From assembly GCA_947073895.1 (NCBI GenBank), contig CAMTNN010000064.1:1-7700 (forward strand): DNA of 7,700 nt. Reading direction: 5' to 3'. This DNA is from an uncultured cyanobacterium (GTDB lineage Bacteria > Cyanobacteriota > Vampirovibrionia > Gastranaerophilales > Gastranaerophilaceae). The first letter of the stretch is position 1, and the number at the start of each line of letters is the position of its first letter. The notes under the pieces were generated by a model. The model worked only from the letters and a program-made list of their open reading frames with translations, was not told the DNA's origin and made no database searches. A program made the translations under genes and the position numbers. Positions 1 through 6,375 of this stretch are shown piece by piece.

Positions 1-625
1 GGTTCTGTTCTAATAACTTAACCGCAAGCATAAGCATATCGTCAAAGTCGATTGCGTTATTGTTGTTAAGTGCATTTTCATAAGCTTCAAAGACTTTTGC
101 AATATTCTGTGATTTAAAATCACGTGCAAAAGTTGCAAATGTATAAGCATCCTGCATTTTGTTTTTAGCGTTGGAAATAACGGTTTTGATAAGTTTTGGC
201 GCGTAAATCTTATCATCAAGATTTAGCTTCTTAATTGCCTGTTTAATAACGGCAATTGAATCGGTTTCATCATAGATAGTGAAGTTCTTATCAAGTTTTT
301 TCCCTGATTGGAATTGATAATTTTCAATATCCTGTCTTAAAATTCTTCCGCAAATAGAGTGGAAAGTGCCTACCCACATGTATTTTACGACATTTTCACC
401 GAGGATTGAGGAAAGTCTTTCTTTCATCTCACGCGCAGCTTTATTAGTAAATGTAACAGCAAGGATTTTTCCTGCAATAGCGCCCTGCTGTATCATATAA
501 GCGATACGTGTAGTTAAAACTCTTGTTTTACCGCTTCCTGCACCTGCAAGAATAAGTAAAGCTCCTTTAGTTGTTTTTGCCGCATCTTGTTGTTCGGCGT
601 TCAGTGTTTGTAAAATATTTTCCAT
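1..625 (-). CDS. pcrA: UvrD/PcrA-type superfamily 1 DNA helicase, N-terminal part (partial)
   Basis: ATP-dependent 3'-5' DNA helicase of the UvrD/PcrA/Rep family, which unwinds DNA in nucleotide excision and mismatch repair and clears replication forks. The 208 visible codons start at the ATG at 625 and run off the left edge. Visible motifs are the Q-motif region LNAEQQDAA (residues 8-16), Walker A AGAGSGKT (27-34), motif Ia AVTFTNKAAREM (56-67), motif Ib GTFHS (86-90) and the family-typical DFDD (193-196). Walker B and later motifs lie outside the window. The start is placed directly before the Q motif, as is normal for the family. Purine-rich GGGAATAGGGGA sits just upstream, so the ribosome site is very close to the ATG. 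The gene is divergent from the SLOG protein gene. PcrA, UvrD and Rep cannot be told apart from this fragment; the symbol follows usage outside proteobacteria. Confidence 0.93.
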   Translation of the reverse strand, partial: MENILQTLNAEQQDAAKTTKGALLILAGAGSGKTRVLTTRIAYMIQQGAIAGKILAVTFTNKAAREMKERLSSILGENVVKYMWVGTFHSICGRILRQDIENYQFQSGKKLDKNFTIYDETDSIAVIKQAIKKLNLDDKIYAPKLIKTVISNAKNKMQDAYTFATFARDFKSQNIAKVFEAYENALNNNNAIDFDDMLMLAVKLLEQN

Positions 626-632
626 TCCCCTA

Positions 633-661
633 TTCCCAAATGTATATTTTTATGCTATTAT
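633..661 (+). promoter_or_regulatory. Putative sigma-70 promoter for the SLOG/HEAT-like operon
   Basis: An extended -10 element TGCTATTAT lies at 653-661 (hexamer TATTAT 656-661). A weak -35-like TTCCCA (633-638, four of six consensus bases) stands 17 bp upstream. Transcription would begin near 668, giving a leader of about 49 nt before the ATG at 717. That leader carries the Shine-Dalgarno-like AAAGGTGG at 705-712. Seen by eye; no transcript data. Confidence 0.5.
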
Positions 662-676
662 ACATACACTAGCATA
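651..676. repeat. 7-bp inverted repeat flanking the divergent promoter core
   Basis: TATGCTA (651-657) and its exact reverse complement TAGCATA (670-676) are separated by 12 bp. They enclose the shared -10 region and the expected plus-strand start site. The position fits an operator bound by a dimeric repressor that could control both directions. The arm is short, so chance symmetry in AT-rich DNA remains possible. Confidence 0.35.
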
Positions 677-685
677 CACAAAATA
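657..685 (-). promoter_or_regulatory. Putative promoter for the helicase gene, overlapping the plus-strand promoter
   Basis: The minus strand reads a perfect TATAAT at 662-657, using the same bases as the plus-strand -10. No good -35 is present; TATTTT at 685-680 is the 17-bp-spaced candidate. Initiation near 650 would give a leader of about 25 nt before the helicase ATG at 625. The two -10 elements form the symmetric heptamer TATTATA (656-662). Confidence 0.42.
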
Positions 686-716
686 TGTAATATTTGCAAT
701 TAATAAAGGTGGTACG

Positions 717-1292
717 ATGATTGAAATTTTTAATTCTATGGATGATGAACAGAAACAACCCTCAATAATGGTTCCTATGGGTGATTTAGATGTTGCTGAG
801 CATAATCCTGATGCGGTTGATGAGTTGGCAATGGAACTTGCTACAATTAAGCAACCGGCCAAAAGAATTGCAATCATCGGTTCACGTAACCTTGCTATTA
901 CTCATCAGCAGATGATTGAAACTTTAACAACAGCTCTTGTTATGCAAGGTAATACAATTATCACATCAGGCGGCTCTTGCGGTACTAACGCTGCAGCTAT
1001 CCGTGGTGCAATGAAGTCTAATCCTGATAAATTGAAGGTTATTCTTCCTCAAACTATTGGTCAGCAGCCTTCTGATGTACAGGATCAGTTAATCGGTGTT
1101 CCAAATATTGTTGAACATTCAGATAGAGCGATGATGACTCTTGCCGATGCTTCCCGCGTATGTAACAGAGAAATTATTGATGACTGTAATCAGCTAATCT
1201 GTTTCTTGTCTCATACAAGCCGTACTTTGCATACTGCAATTGATTACGCGGAAGAAAATCACAAAGTTGTTACAGTTTTTTATCTTGACTAG
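717..1292 (+). CDS. SLOG/DprA-like Rossmann protein, cyanobacterial 'DNA recombination-mediator protein A' type
   Basis: Predicted cytoplasmic protein of 191 aa from the SLOG (Smf/DprA-LOG) Rossmann-like superfamily, which binds nucleotides or nucleic acids. A variable acidic N-terminus (1-45) leads into the strand RIAIIGSR (50-57). The glycine-rich signature SGGSCGTNAAAIRGAM (84-99) corresponds to the DprA SGGA-GID-AAH loop. VILPQ (108-112) and a conserved-looking tail (about 148-190: CNREII, LICF, KVVTVFYLD) follow. It is much shorter than true DprA (about 290-370 aa) and lacks the flanking SAM-like and winged-helix domains, so it should not be called DprA. From memory, cyanobacteria carry a close homologue of similar length and ending. 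Shine-Dalgarno-like AAAGGTGG precedes the ATG. The next gene follows after 11 bp, so the two are probably one operon. The divergent neighbour is a repair helicase, which is compatible with a DNA-related role but does not prove it. Confidence 0.85.
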   Translation: MIEIFNSMDDEQKQPSIMVPMGDLDVAEHNPDAVDELAMELATIKQPAKRIAIIGSRNLAITHQQMIETLTTALVMQGNTIITSGGSCGTNAAAIRGAMKSNPDKLKVILPQTIGQQPSDVQDQLIGVPNIVEHSDRAMMTLADASRVCNREIIDDCNQLICFLSHTSRTLHTAIDYAEENHKVVTVFYLD

Positions 1293-1303
1293 GTTATAAA
1301 TAA

Positions 1304-2467
1304 ATGGATTTAATAAAAAAGCTCACAGGGAAAAACCCTTCTGAGTATGAAGTTGTCGCAAAAAATCTTGTAAACAATTCTGATAAAGAGTTGTTCGCTA
1401 TGCTTGTTAAACAAGACGAGTTTTTATTTGATTTTATAAAAAATAATGTTGCAAAACGTATCCAAAGTGCCTGCAATAAAGAAAATTACAGAAATCTGTT
1501 AAATTTTCTTGAATATTATTCACCGTCATATGATACAATGATTGCAAGTGTTTTATTTTCTTTTGGCGGAGAAGCTCTGTTTGATGAGATGAAAGAATTC
1601 TTTTTAAACGGGACTGATGCTCAAAAAGCTTATGCGGTAAAATATTTTACTTTTGCTCCTGAATTAGCAAATGAATTACTTCCTCAAATAAGATTTTCGG
1701 CTAAATCTGAATATGAACCGCTTTCAATGAATTCAATTGAACTTTTATCTATATTAAAAGATGAAGTATCAAAAGAGGAAGCTTTAAATGATTTGGAATC
1801 AGATGATGAATTTGTTCAGTATGATGCAGTTAAGTTTCTTGTAAATTATCAGGCAAAAGATTCTTTAGATAAAATTGTTGATGTAATGAAAAAGTCTTCA
1901 TTGTCTGAAAACATTGCGTCTGAAATTCCGTATCTAATACAGCTAGAAGAATTGATTGCAAAAGATATTGAAACTGCAGCGTTGGTTTTGTGTCATATTA
2001 TAAACGCAATTCCTGATATTATTTCACCAGCTGTTGTTTGCGATTATGGCTTAAAAAATATTTTTGAGAACTTACCGCTTACAAGTTCAACTGCAGTTTT
2101 ATTGAGACTTGCAAAAGATAAATTTGAGGAATTACTTTCAAACGACGAGTATTTATTTGATTGCGATAAAAATACAAAAGACGAAGTTAAAGGAATAAAT
2201 GATTTATTAAAGAAATTCAACACCCAAAAGCTTAAGAGTCTTTTCTATGATGAACTATTTGACGGAAGTGATTTTGTGTTCTTTGCGCTTGATTATGTTG
2301 ATGAAGTAGAAGAGCTTGAAGCTCTTTTAGATAGTGATAACCAAACACTTATACTAAAAGTGCTTACTCTTCTTAAAGAAAGAAATTATCTCAACAGCGG
2401 ACATAAAACTTTAGCTTTAAATAACATTTCATCTGAAGATATTAAACAAATTATTGAGGTTCTTTAA
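1304..2467 (+). CDS. Unassigned helical-repeat (HEAT-like) protein
   Basis: Protein of 387 aa that I do not recognise as a named family. It looks almost entirely alpha-helical, with no signal peptide, no transmembrane segment and no catalytic motif. Several stretches look like antiparallel helix pairs of the HEAT/ARM kind. The clearest is 166-199 (SDDEFVQYDAVKFLVNY then a DKIVDVM helix); weaker ones are 103-133 and 343-362. Acidic and lysine-rich surfaces with Leu/Ile/Phe cores suggest a soluble protein-binding scaffold. It begins 11 bp after the SLOG gene. Its ribosome site is weak (AGG at the preceding stop codon, about 12 nt away), which suggests translational coupling. Its stop codon overlaps the convergent 93-aa gene by 4 nt. 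A partner role for the SLOG protein is inference from the operon only. Confidence 0.75.
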   Translation: MDLIKKLTGKNPSEYEVVAKNLVNNSDKELFAMLVKQDEFLFDFIKNNVAKRIQSACNKENYRNLLNFLEYYSPSYDTMIASVLFSFGGEALFDEMKEFFLNGTDAQKAYAVKYFTFAPELANELLPQIRFSAKSEYEPLSMNSIELLSILKDEVSKEEALNDLESDDEFVQYDAVKFLVNYQAKDSLDKIVDVMKKSSLSENIASEIPYLIQLEELIAKDIETAALVLCHIINAIPDIISPAVVCDYGLKNIFENLPLTSSTAVLLRLAKDKFEELLSNDEYLFDCDKNTKDEVKGINDLLKKFNTQKLKSLFYDELFDGSDFVFFALDYVDEVEELEALLDSDNQTLILKVLTLLKERNYLNSGHKTLALNNISSEDIKQIIEVL

Positions 2468-2745
2468 ATATAATCAATATTTCCTAGTTCAAGCTCTTTA
2501 TTAAATTCGCGTACAAGCTCGGATGAAATTTTCCAATTGATTTTACCATTGGGATATTTAATATAATGTTTGGTTGAACAAAGCGTTGAAACATAGCACG
2601 CATCAAGAATATTCATGAACGAAATATCAACGCTCATGTTTTCGCAATGGTATTTATCAATGTAAGAATTTATGTAATCAACAGTCTCCGACGGGGTTTG
2701 GGTATTCGGAGTCACTATTTCGCTTTGGGGTAATAGTTGTAACAT
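2464..2745 (-). CDS. Small unassigned protein, 93 aa
   Basis: I do not recognise this protein with confidence. It is supported as a gene by a good Shine-Dalgarno site (AAGGAA, plus positions 2751-2756, 5 nt from the ATG), by use of all the space up to the convergent stop, and by sensible amino-acid composition. Residues 1-20 are low-complexity and Thr/Pro/Gln-rich. Residues 36-60 read as a strand (MSVDISF), then NILDACYVSTLCSTKH, which loosely recalls the strand-turn-helix around the conserved Asp of STAS domains. A KYPNGKINW segment (63-71) and a Glu-rich helical end follow. It has three cysteines (C34, C50, C56). There is no signal peptide or membrane segment. It lies downstream of priA on the same strand after an 88-bp gap and could be read from that transcript or from its own promoter. 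The STAS resemblance is a pattern impression only. Confidence 0.62.
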   Translation of the reverse strand: MLQLLPQSEIVTPNTQTPSETVDYINSYIDKYHCENMSVDISFMNILDACYVSTLCSTKHYIKYPNGKINWKISSELVREFNKELELGNIDYI

Positions 2746-2833
2746 GTATATTCCTTATCTACAGTTATGTTAACGGAATATTTTTTCAAGTCTTGAGTTA
2801 AATAATTAGAATATCATCCGAACAGTTGAGAAG
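2746..2833 (-). other. Intergenic gap between priA and the 93-aa gene
   Basis: This AT-rich gap holds the AAGGAA ribosome site of the 93-aa gene (2751-2756). It also holds an 11-bp palindrome TCAAGTCTTGA (2786-2796) whose minus-strand right half reads CTTGAAAAAA, giving a possible -35-like TTGAAA. No good -10 stands at the right distance. I see no intrinsic terminator after priA: the palindrome is followed by A, not T, on the minus strand. Read-through from priA is therefore plausible. Confidence 0.4.
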
Positions 2834-5038
2834 TTATAAAATATCAAGCGGATCAACGTCAATTGCCAGTTTAATATCTTTTGGCAGAGTAATTTTGTTC
2901 ATAAATTTTGAAACAAAATCGTGACCTTTTTGTGAAAGCTTGTTTTTGATAAGAATCTGGAATCTGTAATACCCGTTAATTTTTGAGATAATACAAGGAG
3001 TTGGTCCGAGGGTTTCAAGATATTCAGTGAATCCGAATTTTTCGGTCATAGTTGTTAACCTCATTGCAATCTCCATTGCTGATTTTTCTGCACGAAAATT
3101 ATTTTGAGAAGAAAGAATTAATCTTATAATCTGGCTGAAAGGCGGATAATCAAATTCTTGACGGGCTTTGATTTCAGTCTCAAAAAACTTGTTGTAGTTC
3201 TGAGATTTAGCGGTTTGGAATGCATAGTAATCAGGGTTATAAGTCTGAAAAAGCACTTTTCCTTTATATTCCCCACGTCCAGCGCGCCCTGCAACCTGTG
3301 TTAACAACTGAAATCCGCGTTCTGAGGCTCTAAAATCCGGGACAGAAAAGCCTGTGTCGGCACTTATTACACCAACAAGGGTGACGTTCGGATTGTCCAA
3401 TCCTTTTGCAATCATTTGAGTTCCGACTAATATATCGATTTCACCTTTTTGGAATTTGCCTAAAAGCTCGATATGAGCATTCTTTTTTGTCAAAATATCA
3501 CTGTCGATTCTTTCAACGCGATATTCAGGGAAAAGTTCTTTTACGAGAATTTCTATTTTTTGCGTTCCGCTTCCACTGTTTGATAACGCATCGCTTCCGC
3601 ATTGCGGACAAAAATCAGGGAAACTCATTTCTTTGGAGCAATAATGACATTTTAGCTTTTTACCGTCTGCATGCCAGACCATTGGGATTGAGCAATCCGG
3701 ACACTCTACAACTGTTCCGCAGGCTTTACACTGTGTGTAAGTTGAAAATCCTCTGCGGTTCATAAGCAAAATTACCTGTTTGCCGTTTTCAACAGCTTCT
3801 TTTATTTCGGTTTGCAGTGGTTTAGAAATGATACTGCGGTATGCGGCTTTTCCGTATTCCTGCATATTGATTACTTCGGGTTTCGCAAGAGGTGCGTTGT
3901 TAAAGCGTTTCAACATTTGGAAAATGTTATTGTTGTTCTGAGCAAAATAATAAGTTGAAACATCAGGAGTTGCAGACCCGAGTAATAATGGTGCTTGATG
4001 GAATTGTGCAAGTCTTCTTGCTACGACTCTGGCATCATAACGCGGTGCAGGATTTGTTTGTTTATAAGCTCCTTCGTGTTCTTCGTCAATAATAATCAGA
4101 CCGATGTTTTGCAGAGGTGCAAAAACTGCAGAGCGAGCGCCAGCAAGGATTCTGATTTCGTTGTTATAAAGTCTTTGCCAAACATCATATTTTTCGCCAT
4201 CTGAAATACTGCTATGCCAGATTGCAACATCTTTTATCCCGAATTTGCGTGCAAGACGTTTAGTTAACTGGGATGCAAGCGCAATTTCAGGCGCCATAAA
4301 TAAAACATTTTTACCTGAATCTAGTACATCTTTTATAAGCTTAAAATAAACTTCGGTTTTACCTGATGCGGTTACACCGTGAAGTAGGATAGGATTAGGT
4401 GATTTTAATTTATCTTTTATTCCTTCATAAACACTCTGTTGGTCAGGTGAAAGTTCAAAAAGCGGTTCTACTTCGACATCTTTGAAGATTGTAAGTGGGT
4501 TTCGGTAAACATATTCCAGTTCGATTTTAACGTAGCCTGCTTCTGCAAGCTTTTTCATTGTAGCGCGTGTAGTTTTGGCTTTTTCTTCAAACTCAATAAG
4601 AGGTGATTTGCCTTCTGTTTTTAAAAGCTCAAGAACTTCTTTTTGACGTTTGGTTAAGCCTTCGAAGTTATCGTTAATAAGAACAACAGATTGTTCGGTT
4701 TTTGAATTCTTTTCGATTAATTTCATAGGAATTGCCGCGTTTAAGACCGTTACAAAATCCGTACAGTAATAATTTGCAACCCATTCAAGAAGTTTTAGAT
4801 ATTTTATTGAAAAAAGCGGAGTTTCGTCTAAGATTCGATTAATTTTCTTAGCTCTGATTCCTTCCGGCAAATAGTCTGAAAACCCGACAACAAAGGCGTT
4901 AATAAGCCCTTGCCGTCCGAAAGGTACAAGTACAGCCTGCCCTATTTTTGCAATACCTTGCATTTCATCAGGTACAATGTAGCTGAAAGTTTTTACTCCC
5001 AAACCTTTAATATTTACAAGAACCAATGCGTATTTCAT
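2834..5038 (-). CDS. priA: Primosomal protein N' (replication restart helicase PriA)
   Basis: PriA is a 3'-5' superfamily 2 helicase that recognises stalled or collapsed forks and reloads the replicative helicase. At 734 aa it is full length for the family (about 730-820). The N-terminal DNA-binding domain covers about 1-105 (VPFGRQG 38-44; LEWVANYYC 84-92). Walker A is GVTASGKT (221-228), the DEEH box 318-321 and motif III GSAT 354-357. Eight zinc-ligand cysteines form four CxxC pairs (437/440, 446/449, 464/467, 477/480). Motif V is GTQMIAKGLD (539-548) and motif VI QVAGRAGRG (581-589). The C-terminus ends in the typical DVDP segment (727-730). All key residues are present. The ATG directly follows the merR stop codon with no gap. 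Its ribosome site (AAGG, plus 5050-5053) lies inside the merR coding end, about 11 nt away, suggesting translational coupling. Confidence 0.98.
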   Translation of the reverse strand: MKYALVLVNIKGLGVKTFSYIVPDEMQGIAKIGQAVLVPFGRQGLINAFVVGFSDYLPEGIRAKKINRILDETPLFSIKYLKLLEWVANYYCTDFVTVLNAAIPMKLIEKNSKTEQSVVLINDNFEGLTKRQKEVLELLKTEGKSPLIEFEEKAKTTRATMKKLAEAGYVKIELEYVYRNPLTIFKDVEVEPLFELSPDQQSVYEGIKDKLKSPNPILLHGVTASGKTEVYFKLIKDVLDSGKNVLFMAPEIALASQLTKRLARKFGIKDVAIWHSSISDGEKYDVWQRLYNNEIRILAGARSAVFAPLQNIGLIIIDEEHEGAYKQTNPAPRYDARVVARRLAQFHQAPLLLGSATPDVSTYYFAQNNNNIFQMLKRFNNAPLAKPEVINMQEYGKAAYRSIISKPLQTEIKEAVENGKQVILLMNRRGFSTYTQCKACGTVVECPDCSIPMVWHADGKKLKCHYCSKEMSFPDFCPQCGSDALSNSGSGTQKIEILVKELFPEYRVERIDSDILTKKNAHIELLGKFQKGEIDILVGTQMIAKGLDNPNVTLVGVISADTGFSVPDFRASERGFQLLTQVAGRAGRGEYKGKVLFQTYNPDYYAFQTAKSQNYNKFFETEIKARQEFDYPPFSQIIRLILSSQNNFRAEKSAMEIAMRLTTMTEKFGFTEYLETLGPTPCIISKINGYYRFQILIKNKLSQKGHDFVSKFMNKITLPKDIKLAIDVDPLDIL

Positions 5039-5443
5039 CTAAACGACTGCCTTTTTATTCATAGGATTCCAGCTGTCTTCAAGATTGTTTTGGATAAGGT
5101 TAAGATAAAACTGTTCTTTATAATCAAGAAGTTCAAGTTGTTTTTTTAATTCTTCCATTTGAGCAAGCGCCTTTGCTTTGGTATCCATAATAATCTGATA
5201 ACGCTCTTTTATAGTGGAGTCTCCTTCTATGCATAAATCAACATAGCGTTTCACGGACTTGCCGTCTACTCCTACCGAGCGAAGACATTTAACTATTTTA
5301 ACCCAGCCCAAATCGTTTTCAGAGAATTGTCTAACATTATTTTTATCTCTTCCAAGGAAAGGAAATAAATCATTTTTTGCCCAAAATCTAAGTGTGTGTT
5401 CAGAAATATCAAGCATCTCCGCAACTTCTTTGATTGTATACAT
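5039..5443 (-). CDS. MerR-family regulator, AdhR/NmlR/YyaN-like thiol sensor candidate
   Basis: DNA-binding transcription factor of 134 aa. The MerR winged helix-turn-helix is at 1-70 (YTIKEVAEMLDISEHTLRFW at 2-21, then the wing with RQFSENDLGWV at 38-48). A long dimerisation coiled coil spans about 78-118 and a short tail follows. The segment WVKIVKCLRSVG (47-58), then YVDLC and EGDSTIKER (67-81), matches what I recall of the AdhR/YyaN group. C53 falls where B. subtilis AdhR has Cys52, needed for its response to formaldehyde and methylglyoxal. A second cysteine is C71. There is no metal-binding C-terminal cysteine pair as in MerR or CueR. The start is supported by a canonical AGGAGG (plus 5453-5458, 9 nt away); an ATG 7 nt further upstream is out of frame. 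It forms an operon with priA and diverges from a hydrolase/CMD-cupin/flavoprotein operon, its likely target. The effector is not known. Confidence 0.9.
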   Translation of the reverse strand: MYTIKEVAEMLDISEHTLRFWAKNDLFPFLGRDKNNVRQFSENDLGWVKIVKCLRSVGVDGKSVKRYVDLCIEGDSTIKERYQIIMDTKAKALAQMEELKKQLELLDYKEQFYLNLIQNNLEDSWNPMNKKAVV

Positions 5444-5452
5444 ATTTCATAT

Positions 5453-5469
5453 CCTCCTAGGGTATTATA
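5453..5469 (-). promoter_or_regulatory. Putative merR-priA promoter (extended -10) and ribosome binding site
   Basis: The minus strand reads TGTTATAAT (5472-5464), an extended -10 with a perfect TATAAT hexamer at 5469-5464. No convincing -35 stands upstream, as is common for extended -10 promoters. Initiation would fall near 5457, at or beside the AGGAGG ribosome site (5458-5453). The leader would then be only about 14 nt, with the Shine-Dalgarno site at its very 5' end. Confidence 0.6.
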
Positions 5470-5480
5470 ACACAAAACAC

Positions 5481-5511
5481 TTGACTGAGAGTTGCTCTAA
5501 AGAGATAAAAT
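5481..5511 (+). promoter_or_regulatory. Putative MerR-controlled promoter of the enzyme operon (TTGACT, 19-bp spacer, TAAAAT)
   Basis: TTGACT (5481-5486, five of six consensus bases) and TAAAAT (5506-5511, five of six) are separated by 19 bp. MerR-family activators typically work on promoters with 19-20 bp spacers, which they untwist on activation. A 17-bp alternative exists with the poorer GATAAA (5504-5509). With TAAAAT, transcription would start at or within a base or two of the hydrolase ATG (5518). Confidence 0.5.
5486..5504. promoter_or_regulatory. Candidate MerR operator dyad inside the promoter spacer
   Basis: AGAG (5488-5491) and CTCT (5495-5498) form a dyad around TTG, extended by T5486/A5500 with one mismatch. 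A second AGAG (5501-5504) forms an alternative dyad with the same CTCT. The sequence lies between the -35 and the -10, where MerR proteins bind. The arms are short and imperfect, so this is a candidate only. Confidence 0.38.
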
Positions 5512-5517
5512 TAAGAC

Positions 5518-6375
5518 ATGGATATTATAAGAGTAAAAACAAAAAGAGGACTTGAACTAAAAGGCGCATTATATGGCGATATAAATTCAGATACGGTTGT
5601 AGTAATGGCAACAGGAATCTGTTCAAATGTATTTCAGAATGATTTATTGGATTTCACAGGCAAATTATTGAGCGAAAATGGCATTGCCTGTATTATAGCT
5701 CATGCACATGATTCGTTTTCTTGTCTTGCGTATACGGATTTTTCTATCAATAAACAGCGCCATGCTGGTGTGTTTAACGATGATTTTAATATGGTTTATG
5801 AGGATATTGAAAGCTATATCTTGTATGCAAAAGAACTTGGATTTAAAAGAATAGTTCTTGCCGGGCATTCTCTGGGCTCTAATAAAATTATTCATTATCT
5901 AGGTAATACTCCTGATAATTACGTCGATTATTTTATAGTAAGCTCGCCTGTTGATATTATGCACTGGTGGAGTGTTATGCCGAATATTGATAACTGTTTT
6001 GAGCTTGCTAAAAAATGGGTTGATGAAGGGCGGGGTGATGATATATTGCCGTTTATGTTTGGTGGTTTTTCACCAATGACTGCTAATACTGTACTGGGAT
6101 TTTATAACGCAGATAATCTCAAAAACTGTCCTGTTCTAAGTAAGCAAGGTGAAACAAATTCTTTATATAATATAAAACCAAACGGAGCTTTTGTAATTGG
6201 TTCAAAAGATTCAGTTACGGGCAAAAGTCCTATCGGCTTTATGGAAACCTTAAACAATTGGACGAAAAATCCTGAGAAAAACAAAGTTATTGAAGTTCAA
6301 GGTGCGTCGCATATTTATTTTGGTATGCATAATGAGTATGCAAAATTAGTTTTGGATTTAGTAAGAGGTAAATAA
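5518..6375 (+). CDS. Alpha/beta hydrolase (serine hydrolase, DUF1749-like)
   Basis: Predicted cytoplasmic alpha/beta-hydrolase of 285 aa with no signal peptide. A beta-hairpin start (DIIRVKTKRGLELKGALYG) leads to the strand VVVMATGICSN (27-37), which holds the probable oxyanion region. The nucleophile elbow is GHSLGS (116-121) with Ser118. GSKDS (228-232) supplies a likely acid, Asp231, and GASHIYFG (262-269) the histidine, His265. The lid region (about 145-205) is rich in Trp, Phe and Met, suggesting a hydrophobic small substrate. The catalytic triad is complete, so an esterase or C-C/ester hydrolase activity is likely; the substrate cannot be read from sequence. No Shine-Dalgarno site stands in the normal window before the ATG, in contrast to its neighbours. 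It is the first gene of the operon divergent from merR, and its TAA overlaps the next ATG by one base. DUF1749 is named from memory, not a search. Confidence 0.85.
   Translation: MDIIRVKTKRGLELKGALYGDINSDTVVVMATGICSNVFQNDLLDFTGKLLSENGIACIIAHAHDSFSCLAYTDFSINKQRHAGVFNDDFNMVYEDIESYILYAKELGFKRIVLAGHSLGSNKIIHYLGNTPDNYVDYFIVSSPVDIMHWWSVMPNIDNCFELAKKWVDEGRGDDILPFMFGGFSPMTANTVLGFYNADNLKNCPVLSKQGETNSLYNIKPNGAFVIGSKDSVTGKSPIGFMETLNNWTKNPEKNKVIEVQGASHIYFGMHNEYAKLVLDLVRGK

Noticed and set aside
717..1292. Calling the SLOG protein DprA (dprA)
   Set aside because: It has a related glycine-rich loop but only about half the length, and no SAM-like or C-terminal winged-helix domain is visible.
2455..2470. 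Bidirectional terminator between the convergent genes
   Set aside because: The stop codons overlap and no GC-rich stem or T-run pair is visible around them.
2786..2796. Palindrome TCAAGTCTTGA between priA and the 93-aa gene as an intrinsic terminator
   Set aside because: The stem is only 5 bp, and on the transcribed minus strand it is followed by a run of A instead of U, so it cannot act as an intrinsic terminator for priA.
3406..3765. 119-codon plus-strand open frame inside priA
   Set aside because: It lies wholly antisense to the conserved zinc-binding and helicase part of PriA, has no ribosome site and no recognisable protein features.
5259..5555. Plus-strand open frame of 98 codons antisense to merR
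   Set aside because: It crosses the merR start, the divergent promoters and the hydrolase start; its translation is low-complexity, and merR has the real coding signs.
5665..5895. Minus-strand open frames within the hydrolase and CMD-cupin genes (also 6102-6284, 6555-6794, 6819-7016)
   Set aside because: All are shadows of strongly supported genes with catalytic motifs on the plus strand.
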